From Actinomycetes bacterium (lineage in GTDB: Bacteria > Actinomycetota > Actinomycetes > Actinomycetales > Microbacteriaceae): 6,266 nt of DNA. Within the stretch, counting starts at the first letter, position 1, and every line of letters begins with the position of its first letter. Below, in pieces: positions 1-5,408 of this stretch. The notes under the pieces were generated by a model. The model made no database searches. It worked only from the letters and a program-made list of their open reading frames with translations, and was not told the DNA's origin. The stretch lies in assembly GCA_023428065.1 (NCBI GenBank), contig JAEYZI010000026.1:1-6266 (forward strand), written 5' to 3'. Position numbers and translations under genes: made by a program.

Positions 1-60
1 CCCCCCGCGGGGGGGGGGCCCCCCCCGCCCTTGCCCGGGGGGGGCGCCCCCCGACACACT
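1..60. other. G/C homopolymer-rich leader before pstC
   Basis: The first 52 bases are almost only G and C in long runs: six C, then about ten G (9-18), eight C (19-26), eight G (37-44) and six C (47-52). The G and C runs can pair with each other, so a strong hairpin upstream of pstC is possible. In many bacteria a hairpin between pstS and pstC lowers expression of the membrane genes relative to the binding protein, but that role is inference here. Runs this pure are also typical of sequencing or assembly error at a contig end. No coding sequence is supported; the 3' end of pstS is not visible. Confidence 0.4.
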
Positions 61-89
61 GAAATCAACCCCCTGACCGCGAGGACCGC

Positions 90-1028
90 ATGACCGCCGC
101 ACCGGCACGGATCACCGCCAAAGCGCGACTCGGCGACCGCCTCTTCTCGGGCGGCGCCCTCGCCGCGGGCGCGCTCATCCTCGTGGTGCTCGCGGGGGTC
201 GCGATCTTCCTCGTCGCGCAGTCGCTGCCCGCCTTCGTGATGGATCCGGCGGAGATCAAGGGCGAGCCCCCGAGCTTCTGGGCCTACGTGGGCCCGCTCG
301 TGTTCGGCACCGTCTGGGCGGCGGCGCTCGCGCTCATCATCGCCGTGCCCATCGCCCTCGGCATCTCGCTCTTCATCTCGCACTACGCCCCGCGCCGCCT
401 CGCCCAGGGACTCGGCTACACGATCGACCTGCTCGCGGCCGTGCCGTCGGTCGTGTTCGGCCTGTGGGGAGCGAAGGTGCTCGCTCCCTCGATCCAGCCG
501 TTCTACGCGTGGCTCGTCGACAACCTCGGATGGTTCCCGCTCTTCGCGCCGCCCGTCTCGGGAACCGGCCGCACCATCCTGACCGTCGCGATCGTGCTCG
601 CCGTCATGATCCTGCCGATCATCACGGCCCTCTGCCGCGAGGTGTTCCTGCAGACGCCGAAGCTGCACGAGGAGGCCGCCCTCGCGCTCGGCGCCACCCG
701 CTGGGAGATGATCAAGATGGCTGTGCTGCCGTTCGGGCGCCCCGGCATCATCTCGGCGGTCATGCTGGGCCTCGGCCGTGCGCTCGGCGAGACGATGGCG
801 GTGGCCATGGTTCTCTCGCCCGCCGCCGTCATCAGCTTCGTGCTGACGGGGCCGCAGAACCCCACGACGATCCCCGCCAACATCGCCCTCAACTACCCCG
901 AGGCGCACGGCGGCTACGTCAACGTGCTCATCGCGACGGGTCTCATCCTGTTCGTGATCACCTTCGCGGTCAACTCGGTCGCACGCTGGGCAGTCGCGCG
1001 CCGCAAGGACTTCTCGGGAGCCAACTGA
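90..1028 (+). CDS. pstC: Phosphate ABC transporter permease PstC
   Basis: PstC is one of the two inner-membrane permease subunits of the PstSCAB high-affinity phosphate importer; with PstA it forms the channel that receives phosphate from the binding protein PstS. The product has 312 residues, close to the usual family length. A first hydrophobic segment at about 22-44 is followed by an extracytoplasmic loop and by further segments at about 68-97, 111-133, 163-181, 219-242 and 275-297. The EAA coupling loop that docks on the ATPase is clear at 194-214 (EEAALALG ... VLP). The ATG at 90 is preceded by GAGGA at 81-85. The stop codon shares one base with the pstA start, which implies translational coupling. 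Regulation by the phosphate-starvation response is expected for the family, but no promoter is visible because upstream sequence is missing. The identification is secure. Confidence 0.96.
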   Translation: MTAAPARITAKARLGDRLFSGGALAAGALILVVLAGVAIFLVAQSLPAFVMDPAEIKGEPPSFWAYVGPLVFGTVWAAALALIIAVPIALGISLFISHYAPRRLAQGLGYTIDLLAAVPSVVFGLWGAKVLAPSIQPFYAWLVDNLGWFPLFAPPVSGTGRTILTVAIVLAVMILPIITALCREVFLQTPKLHEEAALALGATRWEMIKMAVLPFGRPGIISAVMLGLGRALGETMAVAMVLSPAAVISFVLTGPQNPTTIPANIALNYPEAHGGYVNVLIATGLILFVITFAVNSVARWAVARRKDFSGAN

Positions 1029-2116
1029 TGACGACCGACACCGTCGCCCCGCCGCGCGTGCTCGCCAACGCGTTCACGACGGGCAAGCTGCCGCGCTGGA
1101 TGCCGTGGCCGATCCTCGCGGTCTCGCTCGCCGTGTCGCTCGGCGCGTTCGGGCTCTGGGCCGCCGCATCCGAGGAATCGTTCAACTGGATCGGCGGCAT
1201 GATCGTCGGTGTCGCGCTGTTCATCGTGGCCAACTGGGTGATCGCGCGGCTCGTGGAGGGCGGCCGGCAGGCGGCCGACCGGCTCGTGACCTCGCTCGTG
1301 ACGAGCGCGTTCGTGCTCGCGCTCATCCCGCTCGTGTGGCTCACGATCACGGTCGTGACCGACGGCCTCCCGACGCTGCTGAACGGCACGTTCCTCACGC
1401 ACTCGATGCGCAACGTCGTCGGCGAGGGCGGCGGGGCGCTGCACGCGATCGTCGGCACCCTGCTCATCACGGGTGTCGCGGCCGTCATCTCGATCCCCAT
1501 CGGGCTCATGACCGCGATCTACCTCGTCGAGTACGGTACGGGCCGACTCGCGCGCGGCATCACGTTCTTCGTCGACGTCATGACCGGCATCCCCTCGATC
1601 GTCGCGGGGCTCGCGACGTACGCGCTCTTCGCGCTGCTGTTCGGAGACGGCGTGCGGTCGGGGTTCGCGGGGTCGGTCGCGCTCTCGATCCTCATGATCC
1701 CGGTGGTCGTGCGCTCGAGCGAGGAGATCCTGAAGCTCGTGCCGAACGAGCTGCGCGAGGCCTCCTACGCGCTTGGGGTGCCGAAGTGGCGCACGATCGT
1801 GAAGGTCGTGCTGCCGACCTCCGTGGCGGGCATCACGACCGGCATCATGCTCTCGATCTCACGCGTCATCGGCGAGACCGCCCCGCTGCTCATCGTCGCC
1901 GGCTTCACGGCCTCGATGAACTACAACCCGTTCTCGGAGCGCATGATGTCGCTTCCCGTGTTCGTGTACACGCAGTACGTGAGCCCGGGGACCGATGCCG
2001 AGTTCTACTTGCAGCGGGCGTGGGCCGGAGCCCTCGCACTCATCCTCATCGTCGCGCTCCTCAACGCGATCGCGCGACTCGTCTCCCACTTCTTCTCGCC
2101 CAGGTTCGGGCGCTGA
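1028..2116 (+). CDS. pstA: Phosphate ABC transporter permease PstA, N-terminally extended
   Basis: PstA is the partner permease of PstC in the phosphate importer. The product has 362 residues, longer than the roughly 280-300 of classical PstA. The extra length is at the N terminus, with two added hydrophobic segments at about 27-47 and 54-76 before the usual first helix at about 86-111. The conserved permease core follows, with the EAA coupling loop at 243-263 (REASYALG ... VLP) and the motif ISRVIGETAPL at 277-287, typical of PstA. The start is chosen because ATG at 1028 overlaps the pstC stop by one base, the usual arrangement in this operon. An open frame continues upstream inside pstC but is only a shadow. 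The N-terminal extension is, to my knowledge, common in actinobacterial PstA; its role is unknown. Confidence 0.95.
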   Translation: MTTDTVAPPRVLANAFTTGKLPRWMPWPILAVSLAVSLGAFGLWAAASEESFNWIGGMIVGVALFIVANWVIARLVEGGRQAADRLVTSLVTSAFVLALIPLVWLTITVVTDGLPTLLNGTFLTHSMRNVVGEGGGALHAIVGTLLITGVAAVISIPIGLMTAIYLVEYGTGRLARGITFFVDVMTGIPSIVAGLATYALFALLFGDGVRSGFAGSVALSILMIPVVVRSSEEILKLVPNELREASYALGVPKWRTIVKVVLPTSVAGITTGIMLSISRVIGETAPLLIVAGFTASMNYNPFSERMMSLPVFVYTQYVSPGTDAEFYLQRAWAGALALILIVALLNAIARLVSHFFSPRFGR

Positions 2117-2135
2117 ACCCCACCCGAAGGAACCC

Positions 2136-2915
2136 ATGTCCAAGCGCATCGAAGTCCGCGACCTCGACGTCTACTACGGCACCTTCCGCGCCGTGGAGGG
2201 TGTGACCCTCACGATCGAGCCCCGTACGGTGACCGCCTTCATCGGGCCGTCGGGCTGCGGCAAGTCGACGTTCATCCGCACCCTCAACCGCATGCACGAG
2301 GTGATCCCCGGCGCGCGCGTCGAGGGCGAGGTGCTCATCGACGGCAACAACCTCTACGACCCCGCGGTCGACCCGGTACTCGTGCGGCGGCAGGTGGGCA
2401 TGGTCTTCCAGCGCCCGAACCCGTTCCCGACGATGTCGATCCGCGAGAACGTGCTCGCCGGCGTGCGCCTCAACAACAAGAAGATGGCGAAGTCGGATGC
2501 CGACGACCTCGTCGAGAAGTCGCTGCGCGGGGCGAACCTGTGGAACGAGGTCAAGGACCGCCTCGACCGGCCCGGCTCCGGGCTGTCCGGCGGACAGCAG
2601 CAGCGGCTCTGCATCGCGCGCACGATCGCGGTCTCGCCCGAGGTGATCCTCATGGACGAGCCCTGCTCGGCCCTCGACCCGATCTCGACGCTCGCGATCG
2701 AGGACCTCATCGAGGAGCTCAAGACCGAGTACACGATCGTGATCGTCACCCACAACATGCAGCAGGCGTCGCGCGTGTCGGACAAGACGGCGTTCTTCAA
2801 CATCGAGGGCACCGGCAAGCCGGGCAAGCTCATCGAGTTCGACGACACGACGAAGATCTTCTCGATGCCGTCGGTGAAGGCCACCGAGGACTACGTCTCC
2901 GGCAAGTTCGGCTGA
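2136..2915 (+). CDS. pstB: Phosphate import ATPase PstB
   Basis: PstB is the cytoplasmic ATPase that hydrolyses ATP to drive phosphate through the PstC-PstA channel. The 259-residue product has every expected ABC element in order: Walker A GPSGCGKST at 37-45, Q-loop FQRPNPFP at 91-98, signature LSGGQQQR at 150-157, Walker B ILMDEP at 171-176, D-loop SALD at 178-181, and the switch histidine H206 in VTHN. The FQRPNPFP form of the Q-loop and the C-terminal IFSMPSVKATEDYVSGKFG stretch are typical of PstB rather than other ABC ATPases. The ATG at 2136 has GAAGGA at 2126-2131, a good ribosome binding site, and lies 19 bp after the pstA stop. An in-frame extension upstream overlaps pstA and is rejected. 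No phoU follows; the operon ends here and runs into a repeat array. Confidence 0.97.
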   Translation: MSKRIEVRDLDVYYGTFRAVEGVTLTIEPRTVTAFIGPSGCGKSTFIRTLNRMHEVIPGARVEGEVLIDGNNLYDPAVDPVLVRRQVGMVFQRPNPFPTMSIRENVLAGVRLNNKKMAKSDADDLVEKSLRGANLWNEVKDRLDRPGSGLSGGQQQRLCIARTIAVSPEVILMDEPCSALDPISTLAIEDLIEELKTEYTIVIVTHNMQQASRVSDKTAFFNIEGTGKPGKLIEFDDTTKIFSMPSVKATEDYVSGKFG

Positions 2916-2925
2916 TCCGCTGCGC

Positions 2926-3062
2926 CCTGCTGTTGTGCAGGAGCCTGCTGGTCTCCCGCGCGTGATGCTGTTGCGCAGGAGCCTGCTGGCTTCTGCTGTT
3001 GTGCAGGAGTCTGCGGCCCTGCCGGGCTCTGCTGTTGTGCAGGAACCTGCTGTTGTGCAGGA
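2926..3062 (+). repeat. Left repeat array: five copies of a 14-bp motif
   Basis: Five copies of GCTGTTGTGCAGGA begin at 2929, 2967 (one mismatch, T to C), 2995, 3031 and 3049. Each contains TGC-TGTTGT-GCA, a small hairpin. In copies 1 and 5 the stem extends to CCTGC/GCAGG. Copies 1 and 2 share a longer unit of 22 bp (2930-2951 and 2968-2989, one mismatch). Start-to-start spacings are 38, 28, 36 and 18 bp, so this is not a regular tandem repeat. The array begins only 10 bp after the pstB stop and could terminate or stabilise the pst transcript, but no T-run follows. The function is unknown. Confidence 0.85.
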
Positions 3063-3139
3063 CATCCTCTACGTCCATGCGCCGAAATCCACCCCACCGG
3101 GTTGATCGGATGCCGAATAGGCGAGTCGACGCCCACGGC

Positions 3140-3212
3140 TTCCTGCACAACAGCAGAGCCGTACACGTCCTCGAGTTCCTGCACAACAGCAGAGTCCTGC
3201 ACAACAGCATCA
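3140..3212 (-). repeat. Right repeat array: three copies of the motif, inverted
   Basis: Three copies of the same motif in reverse orientation (TCCTGCACAACAGC) begin at 3141, 3177 and 3195, with spacings of 36 and 18 bp. The segment 3140-3160 is an exact reverse complement of 3025-3045 over 21 bp. The segment 3195-3212 is the reverse complement of 2963-2980 with one mismatch. The matching flanks suggest that this array is a partial inverted copy of the left one. It lies downstream of both converging genes. Confidence 0.85.
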
Positions 3213-3427
3213 GGCGCGGGAGGCGCAGGGGCGGCGCGCGGGAGGCCGGAGACGTGGGTGCCGGGCCGCAGAACGCCTCTCGGCGCGAGGCCGCTCGAAG
3301 CGGCGAAAAGTGGAGCCCGGGGTTACTGCGGCCCGGCCGTGCCAGTCTACGCGAGCGCCTCGACGGCGATGCGGGCCCGGGGCGACTCGCCGGGCCTGTT
3401 CGCGCCCTGCGAACCGGGGAATGCGGA
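3213..3427. other. Intergenic stretch with no supported gene
   Basis: This 215-bp stretch lies between the right repeat array and the 3' end of the minus-strand gene. Frames are open only because the DNA is very GC-rich, and none has a ribosome binding site or recognisable product. A small 6-bp stem with a 3-base loop (GCCGCT/AGCGGC at 3290-3304) is present but has no T-run after it, so I do not call it a terminator. Confidence 0.5.
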
Positions 3428-4060
3428 TCAGTCGAGCGAACCGTCGCGCGCCATCCGGGCGCACGCGGACAGGTCGTCGGCGATCGTCGTGAGGCGCGCA
3501 GCGCGCGTCGTGAGCTGCGTCGAGCGCTCGGGCGCGGGAGCCTCCTGATCGTCGGCGACCGAGGCTGCCCCGGACGCCTCCACACGGCAGAAGGCCGCCG
3601 CGCGCTCGAGGGCATCACCGAGGTCGCCGTCGAACACGCCGCGGAGGATGCGGTCCGAGAGGGCGAGCACCTCATCCGGTCCCGCGGGGCTGGGGGCACC
3701 CGCGACGACGGGGTCGATCGTGCGGAGCACCTCGGCGCCGCGCCGGAAGAGCAGTGCCACCCCGTCGGGGTCGCCCGAGATCATCGCCCGCAGCAGGTAG
3801 ATGCGCCAGAGCGCGCCCGGGAGCGTGTGCGGACCGGAGAGCGCCCACAGCTCGGCGACCGCGTCGAGCCCGTGCTCGTCGGTGAGGCGGATGACGCGGT
3901 CGAGCACGTCGGGATCGTCGCTGTCGCGTACCCGCGACACGAGCGCGCGCGCGGTGTCGTGGGCGATGCGGCGGGACACGGCCGGGTCGGGCGCCGCACC
4001 CTCGAACGCCTCGAACTCACGCCCGCCGAAGAGCGTGGGCTTGTGGAAGTCGTCGGCCAT
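3428..4060 (-). CDS. Conserved alpha-helical protein of unknown function
   Basis: The 210-residue product begins MADDFHKPTLFGG and ends in ARDGSLD. It is rich in Ala, Asp, Arg and Leu, has no signal peptide or membrane segment, and appears mostly helical and cytoplasmic. Recognisable stretches such as LTDEHGLDAVAELWA, LPGALWRIYLLRAMI and TIDPVVAGAP look like a conserved actinobacterial family. I recall relatives carrying a doubtful RNA-polymerase-subunit label, which I could not verify and do not adopt. The ATG at 4060 is chosen because GGGGGAG sits 9 bases upstream of it on the minus strand; an in-frame extension to 4144 would run into the tRNA gene and is rejected. The gene is divergent from tRNA-Lys (57 bp between them) and converges on pstB. 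Codon use matches the GC-rich core genome. Confidence 0.85.
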   Translation of the reverse strand: MADDFHKPTLFGGREFEAFEGAAPDPAVSRRIAHDTARALVSRVRDSDDPDVLDRVIRLTDEHGLDAVAELWALSGPHTLPGALWRIYLLRAMISGDPDGVALLFRRGAEVLRTIDPVVAGAPSPAGPDEVLALSDRILRGVFDGDLGDALERAAAFCRVEASGAASVADDQEAPAPERSTQLTTRAARLTTIADDLSACARMARDGSLD

Positions 4061-4101
4061 CGCCCCATTCTCCCCCGGCCGCGGAGCCGACGCCCGCGCA
4101 C

Positions 4102-4107
4102 TACCCT
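4102..4107 (+). promoter_or_regulatory. Possible -10 element for tRNA-Lys
   Basis: TACCCT fits the TAnnnT pattern of actinobacterial housekeeping -10 elements and ends 10 bases before the mature tRNA start, giving a short leader. No convincing -35 is seen at the right distance. It is weak evidence on its own; the position is the main support. Confidence 0.3.
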
Positions 4108-4117
4108 TGGACACATC

Positions 4118-4193
4118 GGGCCTGTAGCTCAGTCGGTAGAGCATCGGACTTTTAATCCGCGGGTCGTGGGTTCGAGCCCCACCGGGCCCACCA
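4118..4193 (+). tRNA. tRNA-Lys (anticodon TTT), CCA encoded
   Basis: A full cloverleaf can be drawn. The acceptor stem is GGGCCTG (4118-4124) with CGGGCCC (4183-4189), including one T-G pair. The D arm is GCTC/GAGC (4127-4130 and 4139-4142). The anticodon arm is 4144-4160 with loop CTTTTAA, giving anticodon TTT at 4151-4153. The T arm is GTGGG/CCCAC (4166-4170 and 4178-4182) around TTCGAGC. The discriminator base is A4190, followed by encoded CCA at 4191-4193. The outermost anticodon-stem pair is a T-C mismatch, which I recall in other actinobacterial tRNA-Lys genes. The antisense of this gene forms the tail of the neighbouring recombinase frame, so its 3' end is a likely integration site. 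Confidence 0.96.
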
Positions 4194-4494
4194 CATCGCC
4201 CTTATTCGAACAAACGACCGTGAGATAGAGGTTGCTGGGTGTTCGGTCGAGAGCGTCGGAGTCATCTCCGGCGCTCTTTGCGTTGGCGGACTTCCACTCG
4301 GTCTGGGCGAGTTGGATCAGCACGATCGGGTCGTGAAGCTCGACGTGGGCGAGGAGATTGTGCTCGTCATCTTCGATCCAGAGGCGTGAGAAAAAGGCTT
4401 CGAGGATCTTCCGCTTGATCTCGTCGGTTGCGGACACGTAGAAGCTGTAGGGACGAGCGAGCAGGTCGAGGTAGGCAAGAACGGTGTCGGCCTG
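4129..4494 (-). pseudogene. Large serine recombinase, C-terminal remnant
   Basis: The minus-strand frame is open from 4518 down to a stop at 4131-4129. From about 4491 it reads as the C-terminal end of a large serine recombinase (integrase/transposase): ADTVLAYLDLLARP, then FYVSATDEIKRKILEAFFSRLWI, a pattern I recognise from actinophage and actinobacterial integrases just after the coiled-coil region. The N-terminal catalytic domain with the nucleophilic serine and the zinc-ribbon part are missing. The frame stops upstream at 4521-4519 and the sequence there belongs to another gene. The last 20 or so codons are the antisense of tRNA-Lys, so the present stop probably arose on integration at the tRNA. 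A GTG at 4437 could start a short protein, but it would lack all catalytic residues. This is remnant recombinase rather than a working gene; family assignment is by eye. Confidence 0.65.
4249..4279 (+). terminator. Strong hairpin, possible terminator after tRNA-Lys
   Basis: GAGCGTCGGAG (4251-4261) pairs with CTCCGGCGCTC (4266-4276) around a TCAT loop: eleven pairs with one G-T, extendable by A4250-T4277. It is followed by TTTG on the + strand, a weak T-run. It lies 56 bp after the tRNA end in the same direction and could end the tRNA transcript. It also lies inside the recombinase remnant, so chance or coding constraint cannot be excluded. Confidence 0.45.
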
Positions 4495-4571
4495 CCGACG
4501 CCTTCGGGTTCCACGACGTCAAGTACTCGACGCGAACCGCCGTTGATGAACCGCCTGGAGGAATAGCGACC

Positions 4572-4937
4572 ATGTTCAGTCTTGGTGCGCGCCCCTCCCG
4601 CTTTCTCCCTCTGGGTCTTGCGATCCTGCTCCTCGTCCTAGTGCTTTCCGCGTGGTGGGCGAGGAGAAACGAGTTCGCGATCTATCGCCTGCTGGGCGTC
4701 TCAAGGTTTCGTCTTTGGCGCCCCTTGTTGGTCGAAGCTGCTTTAGTGCTCGCAGCGCCGATAGCCGTTGGAGCCGGGGTCGCCGCCGTGATCAGCCTGC
4801 TGGAAGTTACTGGCCCCTCGCTGGTCGCCTTCGCCGTCGACGAGACCGTTCTCATGCTCACCTCGTTCATGGCGCCCCTGGTTGGCCTCGGCTTGGTTTC
4901 GAGGGTGCGGACCATGGACGCCATGGTCGGACGTTGA
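4572..4937 (+). CDS. FtsX-like ABC permease, C-terminal fragment
   Basis: From ATG 4572 the frame gives 121 residues. They resemble the last membrane block of FtsX/MacB-type ABC permeases: a helix at about 11-30 (FLPLGLAILLLVLVLSAWW), a short cytoplasmic stretch RRNEFAIYRLLGVSRFRLWR that matches the family's coupling motif, and two more hydrophobic segments (LVEAALVLAAPIAVGAGVAAV and around LMLTSFMAPLVGLGLV). The first helix, the large outer domain and the partner ATPase are missing. The frame is open upstream, and residues from about 4497 (GFHDVKYSTRTAVDEPP) also read like permease, so the original gene was probably truncated at the junction near 4495. GGAGGA at 4557-4562 lies 9 bases before the ATG, so the fragment may still be translated. 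GC content is lower than in the pst genes. Confidence 0.6.
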   Translation: MFSLGARPSRFLPLGLAILLLVLVLSAWWARRNEFAIYRLLGVSRFRLWRPLLVEAALVLAAPIAVGAGVAAVISLLEVTGPSLVAFAVDETVLMLTSFMAPLVGLGLVSRVRTMDAMVGR

Positions 4938-4973
4938 TCATCCGGACTACTAGCAGATCGGATGATATTCGAG

Positions 4974-5002
4974 GTGCCACAAAGCTTCTCCTCCTCTATC
5001 GT
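4974..5002 (+). promoter_or_regulatory. Possible promoter for the two small membrane genes
   Basis: TATCGT (4997-5002) fits the TAnnnT -10 pattern and GTGCCA (4974-4979) matches four of six bases of TTGACA with a 17-base spacer. Transcription would start at about 5009-5010, on the ATG at 5010, giving a leaderless message, a common form in Actinobacteria. This would explain why that ATG has no ribosome binding site. It is suggestive only. Confidence 0.3.
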
Positions 5003-5009
5003 CAGCACC

Positions 5010-5408
5010 ATGGGGGAAGAACCGAAGAATCGTCGCTCTGGGGTATGGCGTCGGACGATCGCGATAGTTCTGATTGTGATCGGCGTGATCTTCGGGATTG
5101 TCACTATCGCCTTGTTTCGCTTCACCGAACCGGCTTTCCCACACCAGAGTTGTGGCAATCGCTTCAACACGGAGGGCTACTTCGGCTACCCGAAGGGCAC
5201 CCAACCAGAGACGCTCAAGTCGCACTACACCCTCATCCCCTTCCAAATGGTTTGCGAGTGGGACCGGAATGACGGGGCCGGCGTAGAGACGACCTACATC
5301 GAACTTGGTACCTGGGTGCCGATCACCGCAATCGCCGGCCTCGCTGGGGGCCTCACGCTTTTACTCACCACCACCAGAGGAGCAGGGCGGGTCTCAAGTG
5401 AAAAGTAG
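5010..5408 (+). CDS. Two-helix membrane protein, unknown function
   Basis: The 132-residue product begins MGEEPKNRRSGVWRR, a basic cytoplasmic tail. One membrane helix follows at about 17-36 (TIAIVLIVIGVIFGIVTIAL), then an outer loop of about 65 residues, a second helix at about 102-120 and a short C-terminal tail. The loop has two cysteines (residues 48 and 82) that could form a disulfide. I do not recognise a family. An in-frame ATG at 4962 would add 16 residues (MIFEVPQSFSSSIVST), but neither start has a clear ribosome binding site. I prefer 5010 because the resulting N terminus looks natural and a possible leaderless promoter ends just before it. The end overlaps the next gene by 11 bp. 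Codon use is less GC-biased than in the pst operon, consistent with accessory DNA. Confidence 0.6.
   Translation: MGEEPKNRRSGVWRRTIAIVLIVIGVIFGIVTIALFRFTEPAFPHQSCGNRFNTEGYFGYPKGTQPETLKSHYTLIPFQMVCEWDRNDGAGVETTYIELGTWVPITAIAGLAGGLTLLLTTTRGAGRVSSEK

Noticed and set aside
464..1027. Upstream extension of pstA inside pstC
   Set aside because: It is an alternative frame of pstC with Arg/His-rich shadow sequence; the ATG at 1028 overlaps the pstC stop as expected for this operon.
2061..3065. Long minus-strand frame through pstB and the repeats
   Set aside because: It is the antisense shadow of pstB; the peptide repeats (SCTTAE-like) come from the DNA motif read in another frame.
2926..3212. CRISPR array
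   Set aside because: The motif is only 14 bp, spacing varies from 18 to 38 bp, orientation switches half way, and no cas gene is nearby.
2830..3699. Minus-strand frame with repeated LLHNSR peptides
   Set aside because: It overlaps both real genes, has no start signal and is open only because of high GC; the peptide repeat is the 14-bp DNA motif.
4061..4144. Longer start for the conserved minus-strand gene
   Set aside because: It would overlap the tRNA-Lys gene, while the ATG at 4060 has a strong ribosome binding site.
4203..4219. LexA-type operator (TTCGAAC)
   Set aside because: Only one half-site is present; the inverted GTTCGAA half at the correct spacing is missing.
2999..4228. 409-residue + strand frame
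   Set aside because: It is antisense to the conserved gene at 3428-4060 and runs through the tRNA; its composition is Arg/Gly/Ala-rich shadow.
4652..5272. 206-residue + strand frame across the permease fragment and the next gene
   Set aside because: It spans two better-supported genes in other frames and has no hydrophobic or domain pattern of its own.
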